Shown: piece by piece, positions 43,244-50,708 of the stretch
Layout: every line of letters starts with the position of its first letter
Numbering within the stretch: the first letter of the stretch is position 1
NCBI GenBank assembly: GCA_043747555.1
Contig: JAYTOY010000074.1
Coordinates: forward strand, 1 to 64,000
From: JAYWDA01 sp043747555
GTDB lineage: Bacteria; Bdellovibrionota; Bdellovibrionia; Bdellovibrionales; Bdellovibrionaceae
Length of the DNA stretch: 64,000 nt
Direction: 5' to 3'
Translations under genes and position numbers: made by a program
The notes under the pieces: generated by a model
What the model was told of the DNA's origin: nothing
Seen by the model: the letters and a program-made list of their open reading frames with translations, nothing else
The model's database searches: none

Positions 43244-43660
43244 CTAGCGAACAAATTTATCGAGTGCGCGAGCTAGTCTTGCGTCTAAATGGACACCTAA
43301 GAACACGCCCGGCTTAAAAGAAGTTTTTGCAGCGATCAGCGCAAAGATCCCGACCTTCTGTTGCATCTGACTGCGAATATCGACGCCAAAACTGAACTTA
43401 GGATCAAAATTTGTTTCTAAGAAAATTCCAACCGCGTCAGATCCTACATAGATGTTAACTTTCAAGCCGTTAGATCCTGCCACCGAAAGACCATGCGAGG
43501 GTAATTCTCCACCTGGCATATCAGGAAGAGGATCTCCATTTGGAAGCCTTTGCGCGGGAATTGACGCAATGTTGCGAAGCACATGCTTCAGGGGAATAAC
43601 TAAGTTTAAAGTTTTTTGACCCTCAGTATTTACAGAAGAGTAGAGCTTTGCGCCCGGCAA
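43244..43660 (-). CDS. C-terminal part of a frame-split lipoprotein gene
   Basis: The frame opens at 43729 just after a TGA and runs to 43244. The TTG at 43660 is only the first start-like codon, and protein-like sequence continues upstream of it (GFSLNLLETSVPNLPGAKL). Later segments such as LNLVIPLKHVL and SFGVDIRSQMQQKVGIFALIAAK look like beta-strands of an exported protein. There is no independent signal peptide or ribosome-binding site. I infer that it is the continuation of the lipoprotein start at 43893 in another frame (see finding). Function unknown. Confidence 0.55.
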   Translation of the reverse strand: MPGAKLYSSVNTEGQKTLNLVIPLKHVLRNIASIPAQRLPNGDPLPDMPGGELPSHGLSVAGSNGLKVNIYVGSDAVGIFLETNFDPKFSFGVDIRSQMQQKVGIFALIAAKTSFKPGVFLGVHLDARLARALDKFVR

Positions 43661-43686
43661 ATTAGGAACGGAAGTCTCTAGTAAAT

Positions 43687-43893
43687 TTAAACTAAAGCCT
43701 GTCGGTTGGCAATAAAGCCTTTTAAATTTTCACTGGGGGTAGAGACTGGAGTGCCAGGCAATACTTCTGAAAGTCCCGCTTCAAGTCCAGACACGATGCC
43801 TGTTTCACCTTTACTTTGAAATCCGTGTGGACCACATGCAGAAATTAGAAGGAGGGCGATCACCAGCAAAATGTTTGTAGAAAATAAATTCAC
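43687..43893 (-). CDS. N-terminal part of a frame-split lipoprotein gene
   Basis: A 68-codon ORF beginning with a type II signal peptide (FSTNILLVIALLLISAC, Cys near 20). It ends 27 nt before the first start-like codon of the next ORF, in a different frame. Within the 43-nt stretch where both frames are open (43687-43729) lies AAATTTAAAA, which contains two classical -1 slippery heptamers in the right phase. It could be a short lipoprotein, the first half of a mutated gene, or a programmed-frameshift gene. Confidence 0.55.
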   Translation of the reverse strand: MNLFSTNILLVIALLLISACGPHGFQSKGETGIVSGLEAGLSEVLPGTPVSTPSENLKGFIANRQALV

Positions 43894-44000
43894 AGAACCT
43901 CCTACCCAATGCGTCGGACTGAAGTCGAGGTCACTTAAGGAATTTTTTTTGTTTTAACAGAGCATCGACGAAGTTCAAATTTATTGCATAAAAGTTCTAC

Positions 44001-44034
44001 AAAAAGCAAAGGCCTGACTTTTTAAGGTCAGGCC
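44001..44034 (-). terminator. Intrinsic terminator of the flagellin gene
   Basis: GGCCTGAC (44011-44018) and GTCAGGCC (44027-44034) form an 8-bp GC-rich stem. Read on the - strand it is followed by a T-rich tract. It lies about 25 bp after the flagellin stop. Confidence 0.85.
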
Positions 44035-44058
44035 CTAGCAGCACTTTGACTATTCTAA

Positions 44059-44892
44059 TTAACCAATCAACTTTAAAGCTAACTGATTAACTTGGTTTGC
44101 TTGAGCTAATGTTGAAGTACCAGCTTGTAACAAGATATTACTTCTGGTCATCTCTGAAGATGCCATCGCTACATCTGTATCGCGGATACGACTGTTAGCA
44201 GCGCTCATATTTTCTTGAGCCACTCCTAAGTTATCAACTGTTGATGTTAAACGATTTTGTAACGCTCCTAAGTTAGCGCGAATACCGTTTGTTGTTGTTT
44301 GAGCCACATCTAGCATAGAAAGAGCTTCTTGAGCGCCTTCTTTTTTAGTGTAATCCAATCCAGCTAAACCCAAAGCATCAAGAGTTGCTATATTTTCGCC
44401 AGCCGCAAAGCTGATACGATCCTCTTCTGCATTATTATACAGACCGACTTGGAAATCGAAAGTTGGAGAAGATCCATCTAACAATTTTGTTGTGCCCCAA
44501 GTTGTTACGTTAGCGATACGCTGAACCTCAGATTTTAGCTGTTGAACCTCTTTATCGATAAAGCCACGCTCTGTATCGCCGACGGTATCAGAACCAGCTT
44601 GGATACCTAACTCACGCAAACGAGTTACGATATTGCTGATTTCATTCAAGCCACCCTCTGCCGTTTGAACCATTGAAATACCATCGTTCGCATTTCGTTG
44701 AGCTTGTGCCGCTGAACGAATTGAAGATTTGAATTTCTCAGAGATCGCAAGACCTGCAGCATCGTCTGCCGCGATGTTGATTCGAGAACCTGATGACAAC
44801 TGAGCCATTGCTTTACCAATAGACCGTTGACTGCCGACTAAATTTCTTTGTGCATTGATGGCACTGATGTTTGTTGATACACGCATTCCCAT
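44059..44892 (-). CDS. fliC: Flagellin
   Basis: Structural subunit of the flagellar filament, 277 residues. It has the conserved N-terminal D0/D1 helices (VSTNISAINAQRNL, SGSRINIAADDAAGLAISEKF, NDGISMVQTAEGGLNEIS) and C-terminal D1/D0 helices (NRLTSTVDNLGVAQENMSAANSRIRD, QAGTSTLAQANQVNQLALKLIG). Only a short variable centre separates them, so the exposed D2/D3 region is minimal. GGAGG is nine bases before the ATG. Many bacteria carry several flagellin genes; only this one is in the window. No other flagellar gene is nearby. Confidence 0.96.
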   Translation of the reverse strand: MGMRVSTNISAINAQRNLVGSQRSIGKAMAQLSSGSRINIAADDAAGLAISEKFKSSIRSAAQAQRNANDGISMVQTAEGGLNEISNIVTRLRELGIQAGSDTVGDTERGFIDKEVQQLKSEVQRIANVTTWGTTKLLDGSSPTFDFQVGLYNNAEEDRISFAAGENIATLDALGLAGLDYTKKEGAQEALSMLDVAQTTTNGIRANLGALQNRLTSTVDNLGVAQENMSAANSRIRDTDVAMASSEMTRSNILLQAGTSTLAQANQVNQLALKLIG

Positions 44893-44897
44893 ATAAA

Positions 44898-44918
44898 TTA
44901 TCCTCCGTTAAAGTTCAT
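44898..44918 (-). CDS. Six-codon leader ORF (MNFNGG) ahead of flagellin
   Basis: A perfect AAGGAGG (44927-44933) stands eight bases before ATG at 44918. The frame codes MNFNGG and ends in TAA at 44898-44900. The GGAGG that serves flagellin lies inside its last codons (GGAGGA). Ribosomes finishing the leader would therefore stop on top of the flagellin ribosome-binding site. It is too short for homology evidence. The support is the quality and spacing of both ribosome-binding sites. Confidence 0.45.
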   Translation of the reverse strand: MNFNGG

Positions 44919-44941
44919 TGATATATCCTCCTTGTAAAAAT

Positions 44942-44955
44942 CCTCATCATTGAGG
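44942..44955 (-). other. Small hairpin with T-run in the flagellin leader
   Basis: CCTCA and TGAGG (44942-44946 and 44951-44955) form a 5-bp stem with a 4-nt loop. On the - strand a short T-run follows immediately, just before the leader ORF's AAGGAGG. It could act as a weak attenuator. Confidence 0.35.
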
Positions 44956-45035
44956 CGGCAACCATGCCTGTTTAATTTTTTGGCCTAGTAGTTTAAAACT
45001 AGAAATATTTTATGAACAATTTCTTGTTCGCTACT

Positions 45036-45043
45036 TTATCGTC
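45036..45043 (-). promoter_or_regulatory. Candidate sigma-28 -10 element of flagellin
   Basis: On the - strand the sequence reads GACGATAA, one base from the sigma-28 -10 consensus GCCGATAA. A TTAAGAAA stretch upstream is only a weak match to the -35 consensus, and the spacing is a little long. It would give a leader of about 135 nt. The rest of the 446-bp gap between flagellin and the gene ending at 45339 shows no ORF or clear RNA. Confidence 0.35.
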
Positions 45044-45338
45044 CTTGAAGGCCCCCCTTTCTTAAGTGGTGGAGATTCTGACCTTGGAATCCCCGGCTCT
45101 TCCTGAAACCTAGTGAATAGTGGCAGTGCTAGTGCAACTGGTAATCTTGACACCCATCTTATCGACGTCTCAGTCGAAGTCTTGACAGGACGTCAGTGCA
45201 GATTGCGAGTTATTTAAGAAAATTGTCCAAAGGTCGCGGCTAGGACCAGGGGAAATGCCTAGGCTAAAGTGATTTTTTAAAGGGCAAACCTGTCTTTAGA
45301 TCGGTGGTTGTGTCGTCAAAAAATAATTTGAAGCCGGA

Positions 45339-45602
45339 CTATTCGATCTCTTGAAAACGACAAAGCGCCATCTTTCCACTTAAGGCATAGCTGTGCGCTT
45401 GCTCGGCTTGCCTATGATGCTGGGAATTATATCCTAAAGTGCAGCGCGCGTTTTGATGATCAAAATAAACACAGTCCTCGCAAGCCCAAGGCAATTTAAA
45501 GCGATTATAGTCCTTAGGATGGACCGCATCTTTTTTAATTGATGGAGTCAGCCGCTTCGGCGTCTTTATTCTAGAATATTTTATCGTTGGCAAAGTTGAC
45601 AT
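45339..45602 (-). CDS. Small Cys-rich protein (possible metal or Fe-S binder)
   Basis: An 87-residue protein starting MSTLPTIKYSRIKTPKRL. It contains WACEDCVYFDHQNARCTLGYN and a later CRF: four Cys in a C-x2-C-x10-C...C arrangement with nearby His. That suggests a zinc or Fe-S site. ATG 45602 is divergent from clpB, and ATG 45620 would add six residues. Neither start has a clear Shine-Dalgarno site. The longer frame to 45746 runs into clpB and is unlikely. Function unknown. Confidence 0.65.
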   Translation of the reverse strand: MSTLPTIKYSRIKTPKRLTPSIKKDAVHPKDYNRFKLPWACEDCVYFDHQNARCTLGYNSQHHRQAEQAHSYALSGKMALCRFQEIE

Positions 45603-45644
45603 TGTGGCGTTGGATAACATGTTTATAGTACGCGAGGAAGCCCA

Positions 45645-48233
45645 ATGAACGACATCGACAAAATGACACGAAAAAGCCAGGAAGCGATGCAGGCAGCAGC
45701 TCAGATCGCTGAAAAAGAGTCCAATCCAGCGGTCGAGCCCGAGCATCTTCTAGCCGGACTGGTTGGCCAGATCGAAGGCATCGTTCCTCGTATTTTAGAA
45801 CGCCTGCAAGTGTCGGGACGATTTTCTGAAGATATTCAAAGCCGCATTCAAAAACTTCCTAAGGTTTCAGGGAAAACTCAAAAGCTGATGCCCTCCAGTC
45901 GCTTAACCAAAATTTTTTCGGGCGCGGAAAAAGAAATGACCGACTTCGGCGATTCTTTTATTTCGACGGAGCATTTTTTCCTGGCCATGTTGAAAATGAA
46001 GGACTCGGACCTTGAAGGTTTATTTAAAAAATACAATCTGCGCTTTGAAAATGCCCTGCTTCAATTAAAGGAGATGCGAGGAAATCAAAAAGTGACTGAC
46101 GATGATCCTGAAAATAAATTTGAAGCTCTTAAAAAATACGGCCGTGATTTGACTGAGCTTGCCGCTGAAGGAAAGTTAGATCCCGTGGTTGGTCGCGATG
46201 AAGAAATCCGCCGCGTGATTCAAGTTCTGTCTCGACGAACAAAAAATAACCCTGTTCTGATCGGAGAGCCCGGCGTTGGAAAAACGGCCATTGCCGAAGG
46301 TTTAGCGTTAAGAATCGTTAAAAAAGATGTGCCTGAAAGTTTGAATGGAAAAAAACTAATGTCACTGGATCTTGGATCGCTGATCGCCGGCGCTAAATAT
46401 CGGGGTGAGTTCGAAGATCGTTTAAAAGCTGTTATTAAAGAAGTGACTGGCAGCAACGGCAAAATTATTCTTTTTATCGACGAAATGCATACGCTGGTAG
46501 GCGCTGGAAAGGCCGAAGGTTCTATGGATGCGGGTCAGCTGTTAAAGCCGGCCTTAGCGCGGGGTGAACTTCGCTGCATTGGTGCGACCACCCTAGATGA
46601 ATATAGAAAAAATATTGAAAAAGATGCCGCTTTAGAACGTCGTTTTCAAACTGTCTTGGTGGATGAGCCAAATGTCGATGATGCCATCACTATTCTTCGT
46701 GGGCTGAAAGAAAAATATGAACTTCATCATGGCGTCCGCATCACAGATTCTGCCATCGTGGCCGCTGTGAAATTATCTCATAGATATATTACATCAAGAT
46801 TTTTACCGGATAAAGCCATCGACTTAATGGACGAAGCCGCTAGTAAAATGAGTATTGAAATCGGAAGTGTCCCGCAAGTGATTGATGAAATCGATCGAAA
46901 GCTAATGCAACTTCGAATCGAAAAAGAAGCTTTAAAAAAAGAAAAAGACGAAGCTTCAAGGGACCGCATTGTTGTTTTAGAAAAAGAAATCAAAGAGCAG
47001 ACCTCTAAAAACCAGCAGCTGCGGGAAAAGTGGGAGTTTGAAAAAGGTGGGATTGAACAGCTTAAAAAAGTTCAAGAGGACTTGGAAAACTGCAAAATTG
47101 AAATTGATAAGGCCGAGCGAGCCGGAGATTTAGGCAAAGCCGCCGAACTAAAATATGGCCGTCTGCCTGAGCTCGAAAAGAAAATGAAAAATTACAGCGA
47201 AAAAATAAAAAGTTCAGGCCAGACCGAAGACCGCTTGCTGCGGGAAGAAGTCGGTCCTGAGGATGTCGCTGAAGTCGTCGCGAAGTGGACTGGTATCCCC
47301 GTTACTAAAATGTTAGAAAGTGAAACGGCAAAGCTTTTGAATATGGAAAAGCAGCTCAGTGAAAGAGTCGTCGGTCAGGACCACGCTTTAAAAATAGTCG
47401 CCGACGCCATCCGCCGGGCTAGGGCTGAAATTTCAGATCCGAACAGGCCAACAGGATCTTTTATCTTTTTAGGACCTACGGGCGTCGGAAAAACTGAAAC
47501 CGTAAAAGCTCTTGCGGAATATTTATTTGATGACGAACATGCCATCGTTCGAATTGATATGAGCGAATATATGGAAAAACATTCGGTCTCAAGGCTTGTG
47601 GGGGCCCCTCCAGGATACGTTGGTTATGAAGAAGGCGGGCAGCTGACCGAAGCCGTGCGAAGGCGACCTTACAGTGTTGTCCTTTTGGATGAGATTGAAA
47701 AAGCCCATCAAGATGTGTTTAATATTTTATTGCAGGTGCTTGATGACGGACGACTGACCGACGGCCAAGGACGAACAGTTGATTTTAAGAATACAATTTT
47801 AATTATGACCTCAAACGTTGGTTCGCAATCCATTCTTGATCCAGGCATGAATGAAATCAGCAAGCAAGAAGCCGTAATGGAAGCCCTTCGCGAAAAATTC
47901 AGACCAGAGTTTTTAAATCGCATCGACGAGACCGTAATCTTTAACTCTTTAAAACAAGAGCAAATTAACGGGATCGTTAAAGTTCAGTTGCAACAAGTGA
48001 TTCAAAGATTAAAGGCCAAAAAAATTCAGCTTGAAATTGATCAATCAGTCATTGATCTTTTAGCTGTCAAAGGCTTCGATGCTATTTACGGAGCTCGTCC
48101 TTTAAAACGAGTGATCCAAACTGACTTATTAAATCCATTATCAAAAGAAATTATTTCTGGGGCCTTTAGATCAGGTGATATTGTTCACGTCAAAATTAAG
48201 AACGGCCTTCTGCTGCTGGAAAAGGGAATTTAA
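45645..48233 (+). CDS. clpB: ATP-dependent disaggregase ClpB
   Basis: Hexameric Hsp100 that resolves protein aggregates with DnaK. The 862-residue protein has the N-terminal Clp repeat domain (1-145) and a first AAA+ domain with Walker A GEPGVGKT (207-214). The coiled-coil middle domain (about 405-525, rich in KEKDEAS and EKKMKN-type heptads) marks ClpB rather than ClpA/C. The second AAA+ has Walker A GPTGVGKT near 605. GAGGAAG at 45634-45640 precedes the ATG. No CIRCE-type inverted repeat was seen upstream. Confidence 0.96.
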   Translation: MNDIDKMTRKSQEAMQAAAQIAEKESNPAVEPEHLLAGLVGQIEGIVPRILERLQVSGRFSEDIQSRIQKLPKVSGKTQKLMPSSRLTKIFSGAEKEMTDFGDSFISTEHFFLAMLKMKDSDLEGLFKKYNLRFENALLQLKEMRGNQKVTDDDPENKFEALKKYGRDLTELAAEGKLDPVVGRDEEIRRVIQVLSRRTKNNPVLIGEPGVGKTAIAEGLALRIVKKDVPESLNGKKLMSLDLGSLIAGAKYRGEFEDRLKAVIKEVTGSNGKIILFIDEMHTLVGAGKAEGSMDAGQLLKPALARGELRCIGATTLDEYRKNIEKDAALERRFQTVLVDEPNVDDAITILRGLKEKYELHHGVRITDSAIVAAVKLSHRYITSRFLPDKAIDLMDEAASKMSIEIGSVPQVIDEIDRKLMQLRIEKEALKKEKDEASRDRIVVLEKEIKEQTSKNQQLREKWEFEKGGIEQLKKVQEDLENCKIEIDKAERAGDLGKAAELKYGRLPELEKKMKNYSEKIKSSGQTEDRLLREEVGPEDVAEVVAKWTGIPVTKMLESETAKLLNMEKQLSERVVGQDHALKIVADAIRRARAEISDPNRPTGSFIFLGPTGVGKTETVKALAEYLFDDEHAIVRIDMSEYMEKHSVSRLVGAPPGYVGYEEGGQLTEAVRRRPYSVVLLDEIEKAHQDVFNILLQVLDDGRLTDGQGRTVDFKNTILIMTSNVGSQSILDPGMNEISKQEAVMEALREKFRPEFLNRIDETVIFNSLKQEQINGIVKVQLQQVIQRLKAKKIQLEIDQSVIDLLAVKGFDAIYGARPLKRVIQTDLLNPLSKEIISGAFRSGDIVHVKIKNGLLLLEKGI

Positions 48234-48237
48234 TCAG

Positions 48238-48726
48238 ATGAAAATATTAATCCTTGTTTGTGCAGTTGTTTTTTCGGCGCCTTCCTTTGCGTCTGATTTT
48301 CATTACGATCTTTCCGCAGGTTCGGGCCGCTATAACGATGTGTCGTATGCTGAAATCACCGCGGGACTGAATTGGCAATTTGACGAATGGTGGACTTGGA
48401 GAAACGCAATTTTTCACCGCTTCGGTTCTAATATGGATTCGATCACCGGTCTTGATACCTCCGTTCGTTTGGGAAATTCATTTGGTACAAAGGGTGGCGA
48501 CTTCGGTGTGGATTTTTATGTGGGACCCGGACTGCGCTTCGCAAATTCAAATGCCAATGCTGTTTTTGGTGAAGCGGGTGTTGGATTTAAAATTGTCGGG
48601 TTGTATTTAGGAATAGGAATGAAGTCTTTGTATTACACTCAACCAAGGGTTTCGTCCTCTGGAGTCGATCTTCCAAAAAATGATACGCAGGTTTATTTAG
48701 TTCTTGCCGGTGGCGGATCGTTTTAA
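48238..48726 (+). CDS. Small outer-membrane beta-barrel-like protein
   Basis: A 162-residue protein with a signal peptide (MKILILVCAVVFSAPSFA). About eight amphipathic strands follow (FHYDLSAGSG, AEITAGLNWQF, FGVDFYVGPGLRF, FGEAGVGFKIVG, VYLVLAGGGSF) and it ends in Phe, the usual outer-membrane barrel signature. It starts 4 nt after clpB, so it may be read through from it. The longer start at 48175 lies inside clpB. No family recognised. Confidence 0.7.
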   Translation: MKILILVCAVVFSAPSFASDFHYDLSAGSGRYNDVSYAEITAGLNWQFDEWWTWRNAIFHRFGSNMDSITGLDTSVRLGNSFGTKGGDFGVDFYVGPGLRFANSNANAVFGEAGVGFKIVGLYLGIGMKSLYYTQPRVSSSGVDLPKNDTQVYLVLAGGGSF

Positions 48727-48912
48727 ACAGCCCTTGGAAGTGGCATTTTTGGTCAGAATTTTTGACGATAAACAGAACAATTAATTCAGCCCGCCAAGAC
48801 TTTATAAAGTAATGTGCAATATTTTTACAGGACTTTGATCAGGTCTTTTGCATTTTACAAAAAATAAAAAAAACCTAAACCTTTGTCACCAGGACTCCGA
48901 ACCATTGTATAG

Positions 48913-48926
48913 GTCGCAATTGCGAC
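48913..48926. promoter_or_regulatory. 14-bp perfect palindrome upstream of an exported-protein gene
   Basis: GTCGCAATTGCGAC is self-complementary with no spacer. It ends 19 bp before the ATG at 48946, next to a TTGTATAG that could be a -10 element. A dyad of this size near a promoter suggests a repressor operator. As RNA it could only form a small hairpin. Confidence 0.4.
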
Positions 48927-48945
48927 TTTGACCTCGGAGGTCCCA

Positions 48946-49998
48946 ATGAATGCACCAAATATGTTAAAGATCACAGCGATCCTAAGTCTTGCTGGACTGA
49001 TGATGGGCAACACAAACTGCGGCGGTTCTGCGGCCGCTCCTAAAGCTCGTGTCCTTCGTCGCCTTGTCGAGGTCGGCAAAGTCGATGCTCAGCCCATTCC
49101 ATTACCCGATAACCAAGTCTTTGATTTGCAATTCGTTATAAACCAGCAGTTCCCAGATGTGTTAGTCGGAACTCGTGAGTTTGCTGTTATCAATCGAGAT
49201 ATCACCGGCGGCCTAATCGGCGGGGGTTTGACTCCAAAAGACAGCGGTCTTTTACAAAAAATAGGTGTGGTGGCAGAAAAGTGGTATGCAACAAAAGATG
49301 CTGAATGCCTGATTAGTCTCCCTCAATACAAGTTAAATGGCGTTGTTAATTCCTATGAGTGGGTTTCTGGCGGTGGAATCAGAGTTGGTTATACGCCTTC
49401 TGGTTCAAACGCGATTTCAAACTTAAGCGGCTCTGTTCATTTTGATAAAGCTGAAATGGATCTGACGTTAAGGGCGAAAAACCCTATCGATGGCACCATC
49501 AGCCGAGTTGCAAATATCACAAAGAATCAGATCAAAACGAAAGTCGCCTTTGACGTCAGCTTTGGTCAGATCAGTATTGGGCCTGAGTTTTATTATCAAA
49601 AAGGCTTAGCCAAAGTGACCAAAGAGGCATTGGAATTAGCGATTAAGGCTTTAAGGACTCAGACAGATCTTCAGCCTTGGCAGACGCGGGCAGGGGAAAT
49701 TCAAGATAACTTTATCACTATCGTTGGTGGTGATGACATCAATTTGATGCCTGGGGATCAAGTTTCTTTCCAAAATGCACGCTATCAGTGGCAAAATGCA
49801 GATAAGGTTTGTGACCCGAATTATTATGTGGGCTATGTCCCGGGACAGATTGTGGGTTATGGGGTTGTGACTGATGTGGGAGACCATCTTTCTACGGTCA
49901 AAATCGATAACAACACTCTTCAAGACGATATCGTGCCTGGCGCCTTGGTTAAGCTTGTAAAAATGGTTGATGCGATTCCGGTTCCTGTTAAAAAATAA
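48946..49998 (+). CDS. Hypothetical exported protein
   Basis: A 350-residue protein with an N-terminal signal (MLKITAILSLAGLMMGNTNC). The Cys suggests a lipoprotein, but the preceding residues (GNTN) are not a standard lipobox. The body is strand-rich (DLQFVINQQF, GGGIRVGYTPSG, AEMDLTLRAK, KVAFDVSFGQISIG) and ends with an SH3-like section (GQIVGYGVVTDVGDHLSTVKID). CGGAGG at 48935-48940 supports the ATG over the longer start at 48928. A terminator follows at 50022. No family recognised. Confidence 0.7.
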   Translation: MNAPNMLKITAILSLAGLMMGNTNCGGSAAAPKARVLRRLVEVGKVDAQPIPLPDNQVFDLQFVINQQFPDVLVGTREFAVINRDITGGLIGGGLTPKDSGLLQKIGVVAEKWYATKDAECLISLPQYKLNGVVNSYEWVSGGGIRVGYTPSGSNAISNLSGSVHFDKAEMDLTLRAKNPIDGTISRVANITKNQIKTKVAFDVSFGQISIGPEFYYQKGLAKVTKEALELAIKALRTQTDLQPWQTRAGEIQDNFITIVGGDDINLMPGDQVSFQNARYQWQNADKVCDPNYYVGYVPGQIVGYGVVTDVGDHLSTVKIDNNTLQDDIVPGALVKLVKMVDAIPVPVKK

Positions 49999-50021
49999 GC
50001 TTTAAAATCAGACTCTTAAGC

Positions 50022-50054
50022 GCCCTGTGGAATTTCTAAAACCACGGGGCTTTT
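50022..50054 (+). terminator. Intrinsic terminator before the riboflavin operon
   Basis: GCCCTGTGG (50022-50030) and CCACGGGGC (50042-50050) pair over 9 bp with one G-T pair, followed by TTTT. It separates the exported-protein gene from ribE. No FMN-riboswitch-like conserved boxes were seen in the remaining bases before ribE. Confidence 0.75.
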
Positions 50055-50090
50055 CTTGCTTCCAGGGGTATTCCAGTGTAAACCCCTCCC

Positions 50091-50708
50091 ATGTTCTCGG
50101 GCATCATCGAATCAGTCGCTGTCATCCAAAAAGTGCAGGAGTTTAATTCTCTTGTTCGTATATGGGTTGAACGACCTCAAAGTTTTAATGATTTAAGCAT
50201 TGGTGATAGCATCGCCGTTGATGGGTGCTGCTTAACGATCGAAGAGTTTAGCGAGCAACACATTCAATTTGCTTTGGGGTTTGAAACTCTCACGCTATTA
50301 AAAATTAAACCCACGCAATTAGAAAATAAAACAGTTAATTTGGAACGAAGCCTTCGTTTTGGCGATCGCATGCACGGGCATTTAGTTTCAGGTCATGTTG
50401 AAGGACTTGGAATTATTCGCGGTAAAACTTGGCAAGGTGATTCATTGGTATTTCGAATTGAAGTTCCCGCGGCGTTACGTCCAAGTCTTTGGGCTAAGGG
50501 CAGTGTTGCGATGCACGGAGTTTCTTTAACTGTGAACGATGTCGGGGCCAATGACTTTGAAGTTTGTTTGATCCCTGAAACTTTGAAGCAAACTTGCTTA
50601 GCGAAGTTAGAAGTGGGATCCACCGTTCATATTGAAACCGATTATTTAGCTAAAGCTCTTTTTGAAAGATGGAAGTTTTGGCAGAAAGACAATGGCCATG
50701 GCGTTTAA
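50091..50708 (+). CDS. ribE: Riboflavin synthase, alpha subunit
   Basis: Converts two 6,7-dimethyl-8-ribityllumazine molecules to riboflavin and the pyrimidine substrate of lumazine synthase. The 205-residue protein has the duplicated lumazine-binding barrels. The first starts MFSGIIESVAVI with SIAVDGCCLTI. The second runs from HGHLVSGHVEG to GVSLTVNDV. No convincing Shine-Dalgarno site precedes the ATG. The 3' end overlaps ribBA by 17 nt. Order E-BA-H, with the pyrimidine deaminase/reductase gene (ribD) absent here. Confidence 0.95.
   Translation: MFSGIIESVAVIQKVQEFNSLVRIWVERPQSFNDLSIGDSIAVDGCCLTIEEFSEQHIQFALGFETLTLLKIKPTQLENKTVNLERSLRFGDRMHGHLVSGHVEGLGIIRGKTWQGDSLVFRIEVPAALRPSLWAKGSVAMHGVSLTVNDVGANDFEVCLIPETLKQTCLAKLEVGSTVHIETDYLAKALFERWKFWQKDNGHGV

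Noticed and set aside
44893..45338. Possible cyclic-di-GMP (GEMM) riboswitch in the flagellin leader
   Set aside because: I looked for the GCAAA and GACGCAAAGC-type conserved elements on both strands and did not find them.
49999..50090. Possible FMN riboswitch ahead of ribE
   Set aside because: Only 92 bases are available and most form the terminator of the previous gene; no conserved riboswitch boxes are visible.
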